Origin: Marinobacter pelagius
GTDB taxonomy: Bacteria > Pseudomonadota > Gammaproteobacteria > Pseudomonadales > Oleiphilaceae
Direction of reading: 5' to 3'
NCBI RefSeq assembly: GCF_900114925.1
Contig: NZ_FOUR01000007.1
Location: 124,001-188,000, forward strand
Length of the DNA: 64,000 bases
Part shown: positions 37,079 through 47,295 of the stretch, in pieces
How positions within the stretch are numbered: the first letter of the stretch is position 1
Layout of the letters: every line of letters begins with the position of its first letter
Made by a program: the position numbers and the translations under genes
Notes under the pieces: generated by a model
The model's database searches: none
Seen by the model: the letters and a program-made list of their open reading frames with translations, nothing else
Told to the model about the DNA's origin: nothing

Positions 37079-38257
37079 TTACTGAAACAACTGAACGAAA
37101 AAGAGCTTGATCGCATCCCAGAGACGCTTGAACAGTCCGCCTTCGGGAACCTCGGTCAGGGCGAGTACCGGTTCATCCACCAGCACCGTACCGCTCAGGC
37201 TTACCTTGACCCGACCCAGCTCGTCTCCGACATTGATGGGTGCTTTGATCACAGAATCAAGGTCTACGGTGGACTCCAGCTGGTTGCGGGATCCCCGGGG
37301 AATGGTCACGAACACATCCTCGGTCAGCCCCACCGACACCTGGTCCGCCTGGCCACCCCAGATCCGGGCTTCCATGAGCTCCTGGCCGGACCGGAACAGG
37401 CGTTCGCTCTCGTAGTAACGGAAGCCGTAGTTGAGCATCTTCTGTACTTCCTGGGCCCGGGCCTGGCTACTGCTGGTTCCCATCACCACCGCGATAAAAC
37501 GGGTGTCTTCACGTTTGGCGGACGCTACCAGGCAGTAGCCGGCCTCTTCGGTATGGCCGGTTTTCAGCCCGTCCACACTGTCATCCCGCCACAGCAGGCT
37601 GTTCCGGTTGGGCTGGCGGATGTTGTTGTAGGTGAAGTGCTTCTCGGCGTACAGCGGATAGTTTTCCGGGTAGTCGTTGATGATGGCACGCGCCAGCAAC
37701 GCCAGATCGTAAGCCGTGGAGTAATGATCCTCCGACGGCAGACCGGTGGCATTGACAAAGCTGGTGTCCTTCATACCCAGCAGCTGGGCCTGCTGGTTCA
37801 TGATGTCGACGAAGGCACCTTCGCTGCCGGCAACAAACTCCGCCAGAGCCACGGAAGCATCGTTACCGGACTGGATAATGACCCCCTTGAGCAGGTCTTC
37901 CACAGAGACCTCGGTGCCTTCCTGCACGAAGGTCCTGGAGCCTTCCGTTTTCCATGCCTTGACACTGATGGGGACCATGTCACTCATGGAAATCCGGCCC
38001 TCATCCAGTTCCCGCTCCACGATGTAGGCGGTCATCATTTTGGTCAGACTGGCAGGAGGCAAACGCTCGTTGCTGTTCTCCTCCATGATGATGCGCCCGC
38101 TCTTCGGATCCATCAGCACATAGGAACTGCCTGCAATCTGCGGCGGGGAAGGAATAAGTACCGACTGCGCCATCACCTTGCCCGCAAGGGCCAGGGCAAG
38201 GACAAGTACAACAGAGAGAGAGCGTAAAACGGTTGTTAAGGCCATTGGTCCATTCAT
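37079..38257 (-). CDS. dacA: D-alanyl-D-alanine carboxypeptidase (PBP5/6 family)
   Basis: Trims the terminal D-Ala of peptidoglycan stem peptides. The 392-residue protein has a signal peptide, the catalytic triad motifs SLTK (PASLTKMM), SGN and KTG (LKTGHTEEAG), a PBP5-type C-terminal beta domain and a C-terminal amphipathic helix (LFKRLWDAIKLFFVQLFQ) that anchors it to the membrane. An alternative start at 38245 (MALTTVL) is equally plausible, since neither has a clear ribosome site. Confidence 0.94.
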   Translation of the reverse strand: MNGPMALTTVLRSLSVVLVLALALAGKVMAQSVLIPSPPQIAGSSYVLMDPKSGRIIMEENSNERLPPASLTKMMTAYIVERELDEGRISMSDMVPISVKAWKTEGSRTFVQEGTEVSVEDLLKGVIIQSGNDASVALAEFVAGSEGAFVDIMNQQAQLLGMKDTSFVNATGLPSEDHYSTAYDLALLARAIINDYPENYPLYAEKHFTYNNIRQPNRNSLLWRDDSVDGLKTGHTEEAGYCLVASAKREDTRFIAVVMGTSSSQARAQEVQKMLNYGFRYYESERLFRSGQELMEARIWGGQADQVSVGLTEDVFVTIPRGSRNQLESTVDLDSVIKAPINVGDELGRVKVSLSGTVLVDEPVLALTEVPEGGLFKRLWDAIKLFFVQLFQ

Positions 38258-38288
38258 TCGTCAGGTGTGTTTCTGGTTATGGAATTAC

Positions 38289-39182
38289 TCAGTGCGAATC
38301 AGTCAGCAAAACAGACTGCGAAAAGCCCCGGGCTTCCAGCAGGCTCTGGGTGCGCCGGGCGGACTCCTCGTCCTCGAACGGTCCGACCTGTACCCGGTGA
38401 AAACGGCCCGCCTGGGTATCGATGGCGCGAACCCGCGTCGGATTTTCCAGTACCGAGCGGACCTGTCCCAAAAGGGCCTCTGCAGGGTCCCGGCTGCTGA
38501 AGGATCCCAGCTGCACGAACAGGCCGCGGGATCCGGTGTCCACTGTGTTTTCTGCCACTGTAGCGGAGGCTGCCGGTGTGCGCCCGTCGCCGGGTACAAA
38601 CGGCTCGCCCGCCAGCGTCATGGAGCCATCGGTCCTGACCGTGATGGCCGCCACCTCGACCCGCGCCGTACCCCTGGACTGATAACCAAGTTTCTTGGCC
38701 GCGGCGTAGGACAGGTCGATCAGACGATCACCGTGGAACGGCCCCCGGTCATTAACCCGGACAATCACCGACCGGCCGTTGTCCAGGTTGGTGACCCGGG
38801 CGTAGCCCGGGATCCGCAGGGATTTGTGGGCCGCGGACATTTCGTACATGTCGAAGGTTTCGCCATTGGAGGTCTTGTGACCGTGAAACTTCTCGCCATA
38901 CCAGCTGGCGGTACCGGTGGCGACGTAACCCTCATTGCTGTCGAGAACCCGGTAACTCTTGCCCCACACCGTGTAGGGCGACTTGTTGCCGGCGGTCCTC
39001 GGTGACTCGTAGCGCGGCTGCGCGTCGGCGAGACCGGAGACATCGAAATTACCCGCCGGAGCCCGATCCTGGCTAAGGGTATAACGCGAGGAATGATCGG
39101 TCTCGGGCGATGAGGCGCAACCACCGAGCATCAGCGTGGCAAAGGCAGTCAACCACCATGTAAACGTAAACCTCGGCTTCAC
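38289..39182 (-). CDS. rlpA: septal-ring lytic transglycosylase RlpA with SPOR domain
   Basis: A 297-residue lipoprotein (lipobox LGGC at residue 22). Its double-psi beta-barrel domain has GTASWYGEKFHGHKTSNGE and RVNDRGPF, containing the His and Asp needed for activity in Pseudomonas RlpA, and a C-terminal SPOR domain binds denuded septal glycan. It cleaves naked glycan strands at division. Unlike Pseudomonas, no mltB/sltB gene lies between rlpA and rodA: only 107 bases separate them. Confidence 0.94.
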   Translation of the reverse strand: MKPRFTFTWWLTAFATLMLGGCASSPETDHSSRYTLSQDRAPAGNFDVSGLADAQPRYESPRTAGNKSPYTVWGKSYRVLDSNEGYVATGTASWYGEKFHGHKTSNGETFDMYEMSAAHKSLRIPGYARVTNLDNGRSVIVRVNDRGPFHGDRLIDLSYAAAKKLGYQSRGTARVEVAAITVRTDGSMTLAGEPFVPGDGRTPAASATVAENTVDTGSRGLFVQLGSFSSRDPAEALLGQVRSVLENPTRVRAIDTQAGRFHRVQVGPFEDEESARRTQSLLEARGFSQSVLLTDSH

Positions 39183-39289
39183 GGTCCGGAAATCCTCTTT
39201 TCTGTTCCCGCCCTGTTCTGGCCCGGCGGTTCCCAGTCATTGTAGCGGGTTATCCTGCCCATTCACCATTACCCGCTTTCAATGGTTGA

Positions 39290-40432
39290 TCAGGCACTGA
39301 TCATTCTTCGATGGGTGTGTATCGACATCAGTACGCCGAACGCTGCCATGAGCGTCACCCCCGACGTGCCGCCGTAGCTGATCAGTGGCAGAGGCACCCC
39401 CACCACCGGCAACAACCCACTGACCATCCCCACATTCACGAAGATGTAGATAAAGAAGGTCATGGTCAAGGCTCCCGCCAACAATCGGCTGAACGAGTCC
39501 TGGGCGGTGGCCGCGATATACAGGCAACGCAGGATGATCAGAAAATAGACCAGTAATAGCACCAGCATACCGACAAAGCCGAATTCCTCGGCGAGCACGG
39601 CGACAATAAAGTCGGTGTGACTCTCCGGCAGGAATTCCAGGTGTGATTGGGTCCCCTGCAGCCACCCCTTGCCGTCAATACCGCCCGAACCAATGGCAGT
39701 CTTGGACTGGATAATGTTCCAGCCGGCACCCAACGGATCACTCTGCGGATCCAGCAGGGTCAGCACCCGCTGTTTCTGGTATTCCCGCATCACGAAGAAC
39801 CACATCAGTGGCGCGGATACCGAAACCATGGCCACGAAAGCAGCAATCAGTTTCCAGCTCATGCCGGCAAAGAAGACCACAAACAGACCTGCCATCCCCA
39901 CCAGCAGCGACGTACCCAGATCCGGCTGCTGAACGATCATCACCATGGGGACCAGCACGATGGCCAGCCCGACAGCAACCTGTGACAGGCGCGGCGGCAA
40001 AAAGTGCCGGGACAGGTACCAAGCGGCCATCATCGGAACCACGAGTTTCATGATTTCAGAGGGCTGGAAGCGCGGCAGCCCGGGCAGTGCCAGCCAGCGT
40101 TGTGCGCCCTTGGCCCCCACACCGACCACGAGGACCGCTGCCAGGGCTACAAGTCCTGCGGCGTAAAGCCAGGGTGCCCAGCGTCGAAAAACCGCCGGAT
40201 CGAGCTGCGCAAACACCAGCATCACCACGAAAGCAACCCCCAGACGGATACCCTGGGCCTTGACCACTTCGATGTTACGGTCAGCACCGCTGTAGAGAAC
40301 AAACAGGCCGCCAGAGACCAGGACCAGCAGAAGGAAAAGCAGGATGGGGTCCAGATGCAAGGCAGACCAGATGCCCCGGGAACGGGCCAGGGGGCCGGAG
40401 GCGGCCGGATCAACGAGATCTTTCAATGCCAT
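39290..40432 (-). CDS. rodA: rod-shape peptidoglycan glycosyltransferase RodA
   Basis: A SEDS-family polymerase that works with PBP2 in cell elongation. The 380-residue protein has about ten membrane segments. Conserved parts include the FQPSEIMKLVVPMMAAWYL segment, the loop GSGGIDGKGWLQGTQSHLEFLPESHTDFI, and the C-terminal PLISYGGTSGVTLM. Its start overlaps the mrdA stop (TAATG). Confidence 0.95.
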   Translation of the reverse strand: MALKDLVDPAASGPLARSRGIWSALHLDPILLFLLLVLVSGGLFVLYSGADRNIEVVKAQGIRLGVAFVVMLVFAQLDPAVFRRWAPWLYAAGLVALAAVLVVGVGAKGAQRWLALPGLPRFQPSEIMKLVVPMMAAWYLSRHFLPPRLSQVAVGLAIVLVPMVMIVQQPDLGTSLLVGMAGLFVVFFAGMSWKLIAAFVAMVSVSAPLMWFFVMREYQKQRVLTLLDPQSDPLGAGWNIIQSKTAIGSGGIDGKGWLQGTQSHLEFLPESHTDFIVAVLAEEFGFVGMLVLLLVYFLIILRCLYIAATAQDSFSRLLAGALTMTFFIYIFVNVGMVSGLLPVVGVPLPLISYGGTSGVTLMAAFGVLMSIHTHRRMISA

Positions 40433-42324
40433 TATTGTGCGTCCCCTGTGGTTTGGCTTACCAGCCCGCTGCCACTGCCTTCTGAAAACTCCAGCAGCCA
40501 GGCATCGAACAGTGCCCGTGCGACCGGAGCCGCCGTGCCACTACCACTGCCACCGTTCTCCACGATGACGGATACCACTATTTGCGGGTCCTCAATCGGA
40601 GCGAAACCCACGAACAGGGCATGATCCCTGAGACGTTCACGAATCTCCTCGGCGTCATACTCCTCGTCTTCCGCGAGGCTGAACACCTGGGCGGTCCCGG
40701 TCTTGCCCGCCATCCGGTAAGGCGCATCACTGCCAGCCCGACGAGCAGTGCCCTTGGTCCCGTGCATTACCTCGGCCATACTCTCGACCACATACTCCCA
40801 ATCCTCCGGATTCTTCAGCGTCAGGGGCTTATGGGTCTCTTCGGGCAGGACATCTTCCACCGAATCATCCCCGATCACGTCCCTGAGCAGGCGCGGCTCG
40901 ACCCAGGTTCCACGGTTGGCGATGAGTGCGGTCGCAGTCGCCATTTGAAGAGGTGTTGCCAGCATGTAGCCCTGACCGATGCCCAGGTTGACCGAATCCC
41001 CCGGGTACCAGGGTTCATTGTGTATGGCCCGCTTCCATTCCCTGGAGGGCAGCAGACCACTCAGGGCACCGGACACATCCAGGGTAGCATCCTCCCCGAA
41101 ACCGAAACTGGAGAGGTAGCCCGACATGGTATCGACACCCATTTCAACAGCCATTTCATAGAAATAAACATCACAGGACTCCGCTATGGAGTCCTTGAGA
41201 TCCACCCAGCCGTGGCCGCTGCGTTTCCAGTCCCGGTACCGGCGCCCACCCTCCTTGAGCTGGAAATAGCCGGGGTCCCAGATGGTGCGGTCGCGGGTCG
41301 TCACGCCGCTGTCGAGGGCGGCAATCGCCAACATGGGTTTCATTACCGAGCCCGGCGGGTACTGGCCACGCAGCGCCCGGTTGAACAGGGGTTTGTCCTT
41401 GCTCTGGCTCAGGGCGCGATAGTCATCGACACTGATGCCGGTGACAAACTTGTTGGTGTCGAACCCCGGCACACTGGCCAGCGCCAGGATGCCGCCTGTT
41501 TTGGGTTCGATGGCGATGACTGCACCACGGCGGCCGTCCAGCAGCTCGTGTGCCCGCTGCTGCAACCGCAGGTCCAGATGCAGCTTCAGGTCTTCCCCGG
41601 GTACCGGATTCTCGCGCTCCAGTACCCGGAGCGTACGGCCACGGGCATTGGTTTCTACGTGCTGATAGCCAACTTTGCCATGCAGGGTTTCTTCGTAGAA
41701 CCGCTCTATACCGGACTTGCCGATGTAGTTGGTGCCGGCGTAATTGACCGGGTCAATACGCTGCAACTCTTCACGGTTGATGCGGCCAACGTAGCCGAGC
41801 ACATGGGCGGTGAGCTCACTGTGGGGGTAATACCGTACCAGTTCCGCCTCGACTTCAACGCCCGGCAACTCATGGCGATGGACCGCCAGCCGGGCAATCT
41901 CCTGCTCGGTCAGGTCGTATCGGAGGGGGATCTCCTGGAAAGGCCGTCGGGGTTCCTTCAGGCGCCGCTGGAAGCGCTCCAAATCCTGTTCAGAAACATC
42001 GAGGATGCGGCCAAGCCGGATAAGGGTCTCATCCATGCCATCCACGCGCTCGGGCACCAGGGTGACGCTGAACACCGGACGGTTCTCGGCCAGCAGCTCC
42101 CCGTTGCGGTCATAGACCAGGCCACGGGGTGGGGGTACGGACTGGACCTGCACCCGGTTCTTGTCGGAAATCGTGGTGTAAATCTCGTGCTCGACCACCT
42201 GCAGCTGATACATGCGGCCCAGCAGGCCACCCAGCATCAGGATGACAAACACCAGCATGACCAAGGTGCGGCGCTGGAATAACCGGCGTTCGGCGGCGGT
42301 ATCCTTGAATTCACCCCACGGCAT
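40432..42324 (-). CDS. mrdA: penicillin-binding protein 2
   Basis: The elongation-specific transpeptidase. The 630-residue protein has one N-terminal membrane helix, the PBP dimer domain and the transpeptidase with SxxK (PGSVMKPM), SCD (AESCDVYFYE) and KTGTAQV motifs. It is coupled to rodA by a one-base overlap. rlmH lies nine bases upstream of its start. Confidence 0.95.
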   Translation of the reverse strand: MPWGEFKDTAAERRLFQRRTLVMLVFVILMLGGLLGRMYQLQVVEHEIYTTISDKNRVQVQSVPPPRGLVYDRNGELLAENRPVFSVTLVPERVDGMDETLIRLGRILDVSEQDLERFQRRLKEPRRPFQEIPLRYDLTEQEIARLAVHRHELPGVEVEAELVRYYPHSELTAHVLGYVGRINREELQRIDPVNYAGTNYIGKSGIERFYEETLHGKVGYQHVETNARGRTLRVLERENPVPGEDLKLHLDLRLQQRAHELLDGRRGAVIAIEPKTGGILALASVPGFDTNKFVTGISVDDYRALSQSKDKPLFNRALRGQYPPGSVMKPMLAIAALDSGVTTRDRTIWDPGYFQLKEGGRRYRDWKRSGHGWVDLKDSIAESCDVYFYEMAVEMGVDTMSGYLSSFGFGEDATLDVSGALSGLLPSREWKRAIHNEPWYPGDSVNLGIGQGYMLATPLQMATATALIANRGTWVEPRLLRDVIGDDSVEDVLPEETHKPLTLKNPEDWEYVVESMAEVMHGTKGTARRAGSDAPYRMAGKTGTAQVFSLAEDEEYDAEEIRERLRDHALFVGFAPIEDPQIVVSVIVENGGSGSGTAAPVARALFDAWLLEFSEGSGSGLVSQTTGDAQ

Positions 42325-42333
42325 AATTGCCCC

Positions 42334-42804
42334 CTAGGCCCGGTGATACGGATGATTGCGGGTGATCGACCAGGCCCGGTAAAGCTGTTCGGCCAACAGG
42401 ATGCGAACCAGTGGGTGGGGAAGGGTCAGGGGCGACAGTGACCACTGCTGGTCTGCCCTCTGCCGACAGGCATCCGCCAGACCGTCGGGGCCACCAACCA
42501 GGAAACTGACGTCACGACCGTCCTGCTGCCAGTTTTCAAGCTGACTGGCGAGCTTTTCGGTGGACCAGGGGCGACCGCCGACTTCCAGGGCAACAACCCG
42601 GTCCCGCGGTCCGGTTGCCGAGAGAATCGCGTCGCTTTCCTTTTGCATCAGCCTGGGAATATCAGGGTTCTTGCCCCGGTGTGCCATGGGGATTTCGACC
42701 AGCTCAAGGGGAAGCTCCGGGGGCATCCGGCGGGCGTAATCGTTGTACCCGGCACTGACCCAGTCGGGCATCTTCTGCCCCACACAGATCAGACGTAACC
42801 GCAT
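42334..42804 (-). CDS. rlmH: 23S rRNA (pseudouridine-1915-N3)-methyltransferase RlmH
   Basis: A 156-residue SPOUT enzyme that methylates pseudouridine 1915 in 23S helix 69. Motifs seen: [12 protein letters not shown] at the start, FLVGGPDGL, and the C-terminal knot [24 protein letters not shown]. It lies between rsfS and mrdA as in most gammaproteobacteria. Confidence 0.97.
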   Translation of the reverse strand: MRLRLICVGQKMPDWVSAGYNDYARRMPPELPLELVEIPMAHRGKNPDIPRLMQKESDAILSATGPRDRVVALEVGGRPWSTEKLASQLENWQQDGRDVSFLVGGPDGLADACRQRADQQWSLSPLTLPHPLVRILLAEQLYRAWSITRNHPYHRA

Positions 42805-42806
42805 GG

Positions 42807-43157
42807 TTATTCGCTGCCCGCGACACCCAGATCCGGTGCGTCGCGCCAGAACCGCTCCAGATCATAGAACTCGCGGGTAGCGGGCATCATGACATGAACC
42901 ACAACATCGCCGAGGTCTACCAGAATCCAGTCACTGGCAGCGGCGCCCTCGACATTACTGGCGCGCACACCCTGCTCCTTGGCTTCAACAACCACAGAAT
43001 CGGCAAGGGACTTCACATGACGGTTTGACGTACCGGACGCCAGCACCATGAAATCCGTGACGCTGGTACGGTCACGAACATCAATCACACTGATGTCCTG
43101 CGCTTTTACCTCTTCAAGTGCTTTTACAACCAGATCTTTCAGTTCTTCAGCCTGCAT
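42807..43157 (-). CDS. rsfS: ribosomal silencing factor RsfS
   Basis: A 116-residue protein that binds L14 and blocks subunit joining in stationary phase. It has [19 protein letters not shown] and the conserved [16 protein letters not shown] and FYDLERFW. It is two bases from rlmH. Confidence 0.96.
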   Translation of the reverse strand: MQAEELKDLVVKALEEVKAQDISVIDVRDRTSVTDFMVLASGTSNRHVKSLADSVVVEAKEQGVRASNVEGAAASDWILVDLGDVVVHVMMPATREFYDLERFWRDAPDLGVAGSE

Positions 43158-43227
43158 AATTACCCTGTTGTACGGGCTTCAGCCGGATTGGCCGCCCGAA
43201 TAGTCATACTCAGACGCGATTGTAGCA

Positions 43228-43884
43228 CTAAAAGTTCCCCTCGGGGCAGGCACCATACAGTCCCTGGTGACGGATTTCTTCCCAGACCGAATCCGGGATC
43301 AGGTAGCGGGGTGAGCGGCCGGCGGCGATCCGTTCCCGGATTCCGGTAGCGGAGATATCCAGAAGCGGCGGATCCAGCTCCAGAACGCATCCGGCGGGCG
43401 TAGTCCGGAGGCTCCTGACATCCTCCACTTTCCTCTTCGCCAGCAACGTCGCAGGCGTCCCTTCGGGATCCAATCCGGGGCCAGGGCGGCGCACAACCAC
43501 GATGTGCGACAGTTCCGGTATGGATTCCCACTCCCGCCAGCGATCGAAGCCGGCGAAGGCATCGGTGCCGACCACCATTACCAGTGGATGATCCGCCCCC
43601 AACTCCCGTCGCAACTGGCGCAGGGTATCGGCGGTGTAGGAAGCCCCGCCACGGCGCAATTCCCGGTCGTCAATGTGCAACCGGGGCTCGCCCTGCACCG
43701 CCAGCTCCAGGAGTTTCAGCCGCTGGGCAGCGCTGGCTCCGGTATCACCCCGGTGCGGCGGGATGTGACAGGGCACCAGACTGACGCGATCGACCTCGAG
43801 GCGATCACAGAGCTCTATCGCCAGCCGCAAGTGACCATGGTGGATCGGGTCAAAGGTGCCACCGTAAATGACGTGCATGGGCAT
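43228..43884 (-). CDS. nadD: nicotinate-nucleotide adenylyltransferase
   Basis: Adenylates nicotinate mononucleotide in NAD synthesis. The 218-residue protein has the GGTFDPIHHGHLRLA nucleotidyltransferase motif, VGTDAFAGFDRWREW and the C-terminal DISATGIRERIAAG (ISSTxIR-like). I chose the start at 43884, where ATG overlaps the proA stop (TGATG). The frame reading further upstream lies inside proA. Confidence 0.95.
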   Translation of the reverse strand: MPMHVIYGGTFDPIHHGHLRLAIELCDRLEVDRVSLVPCHIPPHRGDTGASAAQRLKLLELAVQGEPRLHIDDRELRRGGASYTADTLRQLRRELGADHPLVMVVGTDAFAGFDRWREWESIPELSHIVVVRRPGPGLDPEGTPATLLAKRKVEDVRSLRTTPAGCVLELDPPLLDISATGIRERIAAGRSPRYLIPDSVWEEIRHQGLYGACPEGNF

Positions 43885-45140
43885 CAGGACCGGATGTGGC
43901 CGTCGCCGAACACCACGTATTTCTGGGAGGTTAGACCCTCCAGCCCCACCGGGCCGCGGGCGTGGATCTTGTCGGTGGAAATCCCGATCTCCGCACCGAG
44001 GCCATACTCGAAACCGTCGGCAAACCGGGTGGACGCATTGACCATGACGGAACTGGAATCCACTTCGGTGATGAAGCGACGGGCCCGGGTGTAGTTTTCC
44101 GTAATGATGCTGTCGGTATGCTGGGAGCTGTAGCGATTGATGTGCTCGATAGCGCCATCGAGGCCATCCACCACACGAACCGCCAGGATCGGCGCCAGGT
44201 ATTCCTCTTCCCAATCCGCTTCGGTGGCTTCACCCGCCGCCGGGACGATCTCGCGGGTCTCGGGACAGCCCCGCAGCTCCACGCCTTTTTCCTCGAATGC
44301 GGAGGCCAGCAGGGGCAGGATGTCCGCCGCTACTTCCCGGTCCACCAGCAGGGTCTCCATGGTGTTGCAGGTGCCGTAGCGCTGGGTCTTGGCGTTCACC
44401 GCCACTTTCAGCGCCTTCTCCGGATCGGCATGGCTGTCGATATAGACATGGCACACACCATCGAGGTGCTTGATGACCGGCACCCTGGCATCCCGGCTGA
44501 TCCGCTCAATCAGCCCCTTGCCGCCACGGGGCACGATCACATCGACGTAGCGGGGCATGGTGATCAGTTCACCGACTGCCGCACGGTCCGTGGTCTTCAC
44601 CACCTGCACGGCGGTCTCGGGCAACCCCGCCGCGGCCAGGCCCTGCGCCAGGCAGGCGGCAATGGCCTGGTTGGAATGAATAGCCTCGGATCCGCCACGC
44701 AGGATCGTGGCATTACCCGATTTCAGGCACAGGCTCGCGGCTTCCACAGTGACGTTGGGACGCGATTCATAGATGATGCCGATTACCCCCAGGGGCACCC
44801 GCATCTTGCCGACCTGTATGCCGGACGGGCGATAGGTCATGCCGGTGATCTCACCGATCGGGTCGGACAGCGAGGCAACCTGCCTCAACCCCTCGATCAT
44901 GGCATCAATGCGCTGCGGGGTCAGTTCCAGCCGGTCCAGCATGGCGGCATCGAGGCCATTCTCGCGCCCCATCTCCAGATCCTTGCTGTTGGCAACCGCC
45001 AGTTCGTTGCGAGCGGCATCAAGGGCCTCCGCCGTGGCCAGCAAAGCCTGGTTGCGCGTGGCCGTGGTTGACCGGGCCACCTGTGTGGCAGCCGCTCGCG
45101 CCTGCTGGCCGACCTCGGCCATGTATGCTGCTATATCCAT
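43884..45140 (-). CDS. proA: gamma-glutamyl phosphate reductase
   Basis: Reduces gamma-glutamyl phosphate to the semialdehyde in proline synthesis. The 418-residue aldehyde-dehydrogenase-fold protein has the catalytic Cys in [14 protein letters not shown], the conserved [23 protein letters not shown] block and [13 protein letters not shown] at the end. I chose ATG 45140 (AGGA upstream) giving [11 protein letters not shown]; a start at 45167 would add nine residues. It is coupled to nadD by overlap. Confidence 0.95.
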   Translation of the reverse strand: MDIAAYMAEVGQQARAAATQVARSTTATRNQALLATAEALDAARNELAVANSKDLEMGRENGLDAAMLDRLELTPQRIDAMIEGLRQVASLSDPIGEITGMTYRPSGIQVGKMRVPLGVIGIIYESRPNVTVEAASLCLKSGNATILRGGSEAIHSNQAIAACLAQGLAAAGLPETAVQVVKTTDRAAVGELITMPRYVDVIVPRGGKGLIERISRDARVPVIKHLDGVCHVYIDSHADPEKALKVAVNAKTQRYGTCNTMETLLVDREVAADILPLLASAFEEKGVELRGCPETREIVPAAGEATEADWEEEYLAPILAVRVVDGLDGAIEHINRYSSQHTDSIITENYTRARRFITEVDSSSVMVNASTRFADGFEYGLGAEIGISTDKIHARGPVGLEGLTSQKYVVFGDGHIRS

Positions 45141-45286
45141 CCCGTGTCCTTGTACCTTGTCAGTCAAATTCAGGAATAAGGGCCTAACTTTACCTTTCCC
45201 GTTTCAAGTACGCATCCCAAACCATTATTATACCGCTGCGCTATGCTTCATACTCAATGGATGCGCCGGGAGAGGAAGGACACACC

Positions 45287-46300
45287 ATGGCCCAGACGGC
45301 CGATAAATTCCTGCTGACCAGGTTGTCACGAGCCGGATTCGTGGCATTTCTGGCCATTGCGCTGCTGAGCGCCCTGCTCGGCCAGCCCCTGATGGCGGCG
45401 ATTGCCGCTGCGGGTGCCGGTATTGTCATCAGCGGTCGCACCTTTCATCCGGCCCGGGCAAAGCGGCCCTGGCCCCTGATACAACGGCTGTTTTTCCTGG
45501 TCCTCGCACTTTTGCTGCTGTCCGGATTCGTGGTGGGCCCCTGGGCCATGACTCACTGGCTCTACGCCGTTCCCCTGGTCGCCTTCGCACTGTTCCCGCC
45601 CGCCACCGCCATGATCCTGGCCCTGGCGGTGACCATCCTGGCCATGGCCGGCGTCTGGTGGGCGACCGGTCTGCCCGACCGGCACCAGATGATCAGCGCC
45701 TTTCTGCTCACGCTGCTGCTGTCGGGCCTGCTGGTGTTTCTCCGTGAATACAAGAGCCGCCAGCTTGCGCCGTTACGGCGCACCGACGAGCTGACCCAGG
45801 CCGCCAGCCGGGAATACCTGTCCGCGGATCTGCACAAGGAGATCCAGCGCAGTGAGCGGGAAGGCACGGATATGTCCGTGATCATGATCGGACTGGACAC
45901 ACACCTGACCGACAAGGAGCGGGACGAGGACATCCGCTCGATCCTGCCCCGTATCGGCCGCTACCTGCATTCCCAGTTGCGGGACTTCGACACCTATTAC
46001 CGGGTGGCAGACCTGCAGTTTCTGGTCATCCTGCCAGGAATCGGCACCAATAACGCCCTCGACCGTGCCGAAACCATCCGCGCCGGGCTGCAGACGCTGC
46101 TCGAATCCCATGGAATGCGCCTGACCGTGAGCACCGGCATTGCCGGGCTCAATATCGGTGATGACGCTGACAGCATGCAGCAGAGCGCTGCCCACGCCCT
46201 GCGTCGCGCCCAGCAGCAGGGCGGCAACCGGACCCAGGTCTACAGCGCCTGGTCACAGCAGAACCACGGCATGGCCGGGCAGGAGCGGCCGGCGTCATGA
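45287..46300 (+). CDS. membrane protein with degenerate GGDEF domain keeping an I-site
   Basis: A 337-residue protein. The N-terminal half has about six hydrophobic segments (to about residue 160). The C-terminal half is a GGDEF fold whose signature is ADLQF (residues 241-245), so it should not make c-di-GMP. The inhibitory RxxD motif is kept as R232-D-F-D235, five residues before the signature, as in c-di-GMP receptors such as PelD. AGGAAGGA precedes ATG 45287. Its stop overlaps the next gene by ATGA. It is probably a c-di-GMP sensor, by inference. Confidence 0.82.
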   Translation: MAQTADKFLLTRLSRAGFVAFLAIALLSALLGQPLMAAIAAAGAGIVISGRTFHPARAKRPWPLIQRLFFLVLALLLLSGFVVGPWAMTHWLYAVPLVAFALFPPATAMILALAVTILAMAGVWWATGLPDRHQMISAFLLTLLLSGLLVFLREYKSRQLAPLRRTDELTQAASREYLSADLHKEIQRSEREGTDMSVIMIGLDTHLTDKERDEDIRSILPRIGRYLHSQLRDFDTYYRVADLQFLVILPGIGTNNALDRAETIRAGLQTLLESHGMRLTVSTGIAGLNIGDDADSMQQSAAHALRRAQQQGGNRTQVYSAWSQQNHGMAGQERPAS

Positions 46301-47295
46301 CCGAAACCCGCCTGAGGACCTGGACCCACAGCGCCGGCTACGTGCTGGCTACCGTATTCATCGCCAGTCTGGCAGGCCAGAACCTGCGTTACGGTTTCTA
46401 CGACCTTTTCTACCTGGCTTCCGGCATGGCCATTCTCACCACCGCCGGGCTGATCTACACCATCATCAACCGCCGACACCAACTCGCTTCTCCGGGCCAC
46501 CTGATCATCCTGTCCGGACTGAACAGCGGACTGGTTGCGGCACTGATCACCATGGACGGTCCGGGCATCAGCCACTGGGCGATGCCCCTGCTGGTCCTGA
46601 ACCTGCTCATCCTGCCACTGCGACAGGGGGTGGGACTGTCGGTACTGCTGCTTGTTCCACTCGCGGTGACCCTGTTCCTTAAGCATCCGGCCAGTGAAGC
46701 CCTGACCATTACCACCGGCCTCCTGATCCTGCTTACCGTAACCGGCCTCTACACCTGGCATTACGGCCACATGGCCCAGTCCGCAGAAGATCTGGCCATC
46801 ACCGATCCCGTCACCGGCGCCCATAATGCCCGCTTCCTGGACGAAACCCTGCAGAAAGAAATCAGTCGGGCCATCGCCACCGGCCACCCACTATCGGTTA
46901 TACACCTTGGCCTGGACTACGCGGATGAAGCCCGGGACCTGCATGGCGAGGACGCGATCCAGGCGGTATTCCGCGATATGACCCAGCACCTGTTCGGAGT
47001 CATCCGCGCTGGTGACACCCTGTACACACTGGACGACTCGGAATTCTTCCTGGTGCTTCCGTTTACACCCGAGGAAGGGGTACGGGTGATTGCCGAGCGT
47101 ATCCGGCGGAACATTGCCGAACACCAATGGCCCGTGCTCGGTACTGCCACGGTGAGCCTCGGATGCACGACCCGTGGTAGTGGCGATACCCGTACCGACA
47201 CACTGCGCAAACGCGCCAGACAGGCGCTTGAAGAAACCCGCAAACGTGGCGCTGATTCCGCCTGGTTCAGCCCGGGAGAGACCATCGAGGCATGA
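46297..47295 (+). CDS. second membrane protein with degenerate GGDEF domain keeping an I-site
   Basis: A 332-residue protein with the same layout as the preceding gene: about six membrane segments, then a GGDEF fold (ITDPVTGAHNARFLDETL marks its start). The active-site motif is DDSEF (246-250) instead of GGDEF, and RxxD is kept as R237-A-G-D240 at the same spacing. It overlaps both neighbours by ATGA. The two proteins differ greatly in sequence, so this is an old duplication or independent recruitment. A heterodimeric sensor is possible. Confidence 0.82.
   Translation: MTETRLRTWTHSAGYVLATVFIASLAGQNLRYGFYDLFYLASGMAILTTAGLIYTIINRRHQLASPGHLIILSGLNSGLVAALITMDGPGISHWAMPLLVLNLLILPLRQGVGLSVLLLVPLAVTLFLKHPASEALTITTGLLILLTVTGLYTWHYGHMAQSAEDLAITDPVTGAHNARFLDETLQKEISRAIATGHPLSVIHLGLDYADEARDLHGEDAIQAVFRDMTQHLFGVIRAGDTLYTLDDSEFFLVLPFTPEEGVRVIAERIRRNIAEHQWPVLGTATVSLGCTTRGSGDTRTDTLRKRARQALEETRKRGADSAWFSPGETIEA

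Noticed and set aside
40582..42282. A 566-codon open frame opposite mrdA
   Set aside because: Antisense to PBP2 with no recognisable domain or ribosome site.
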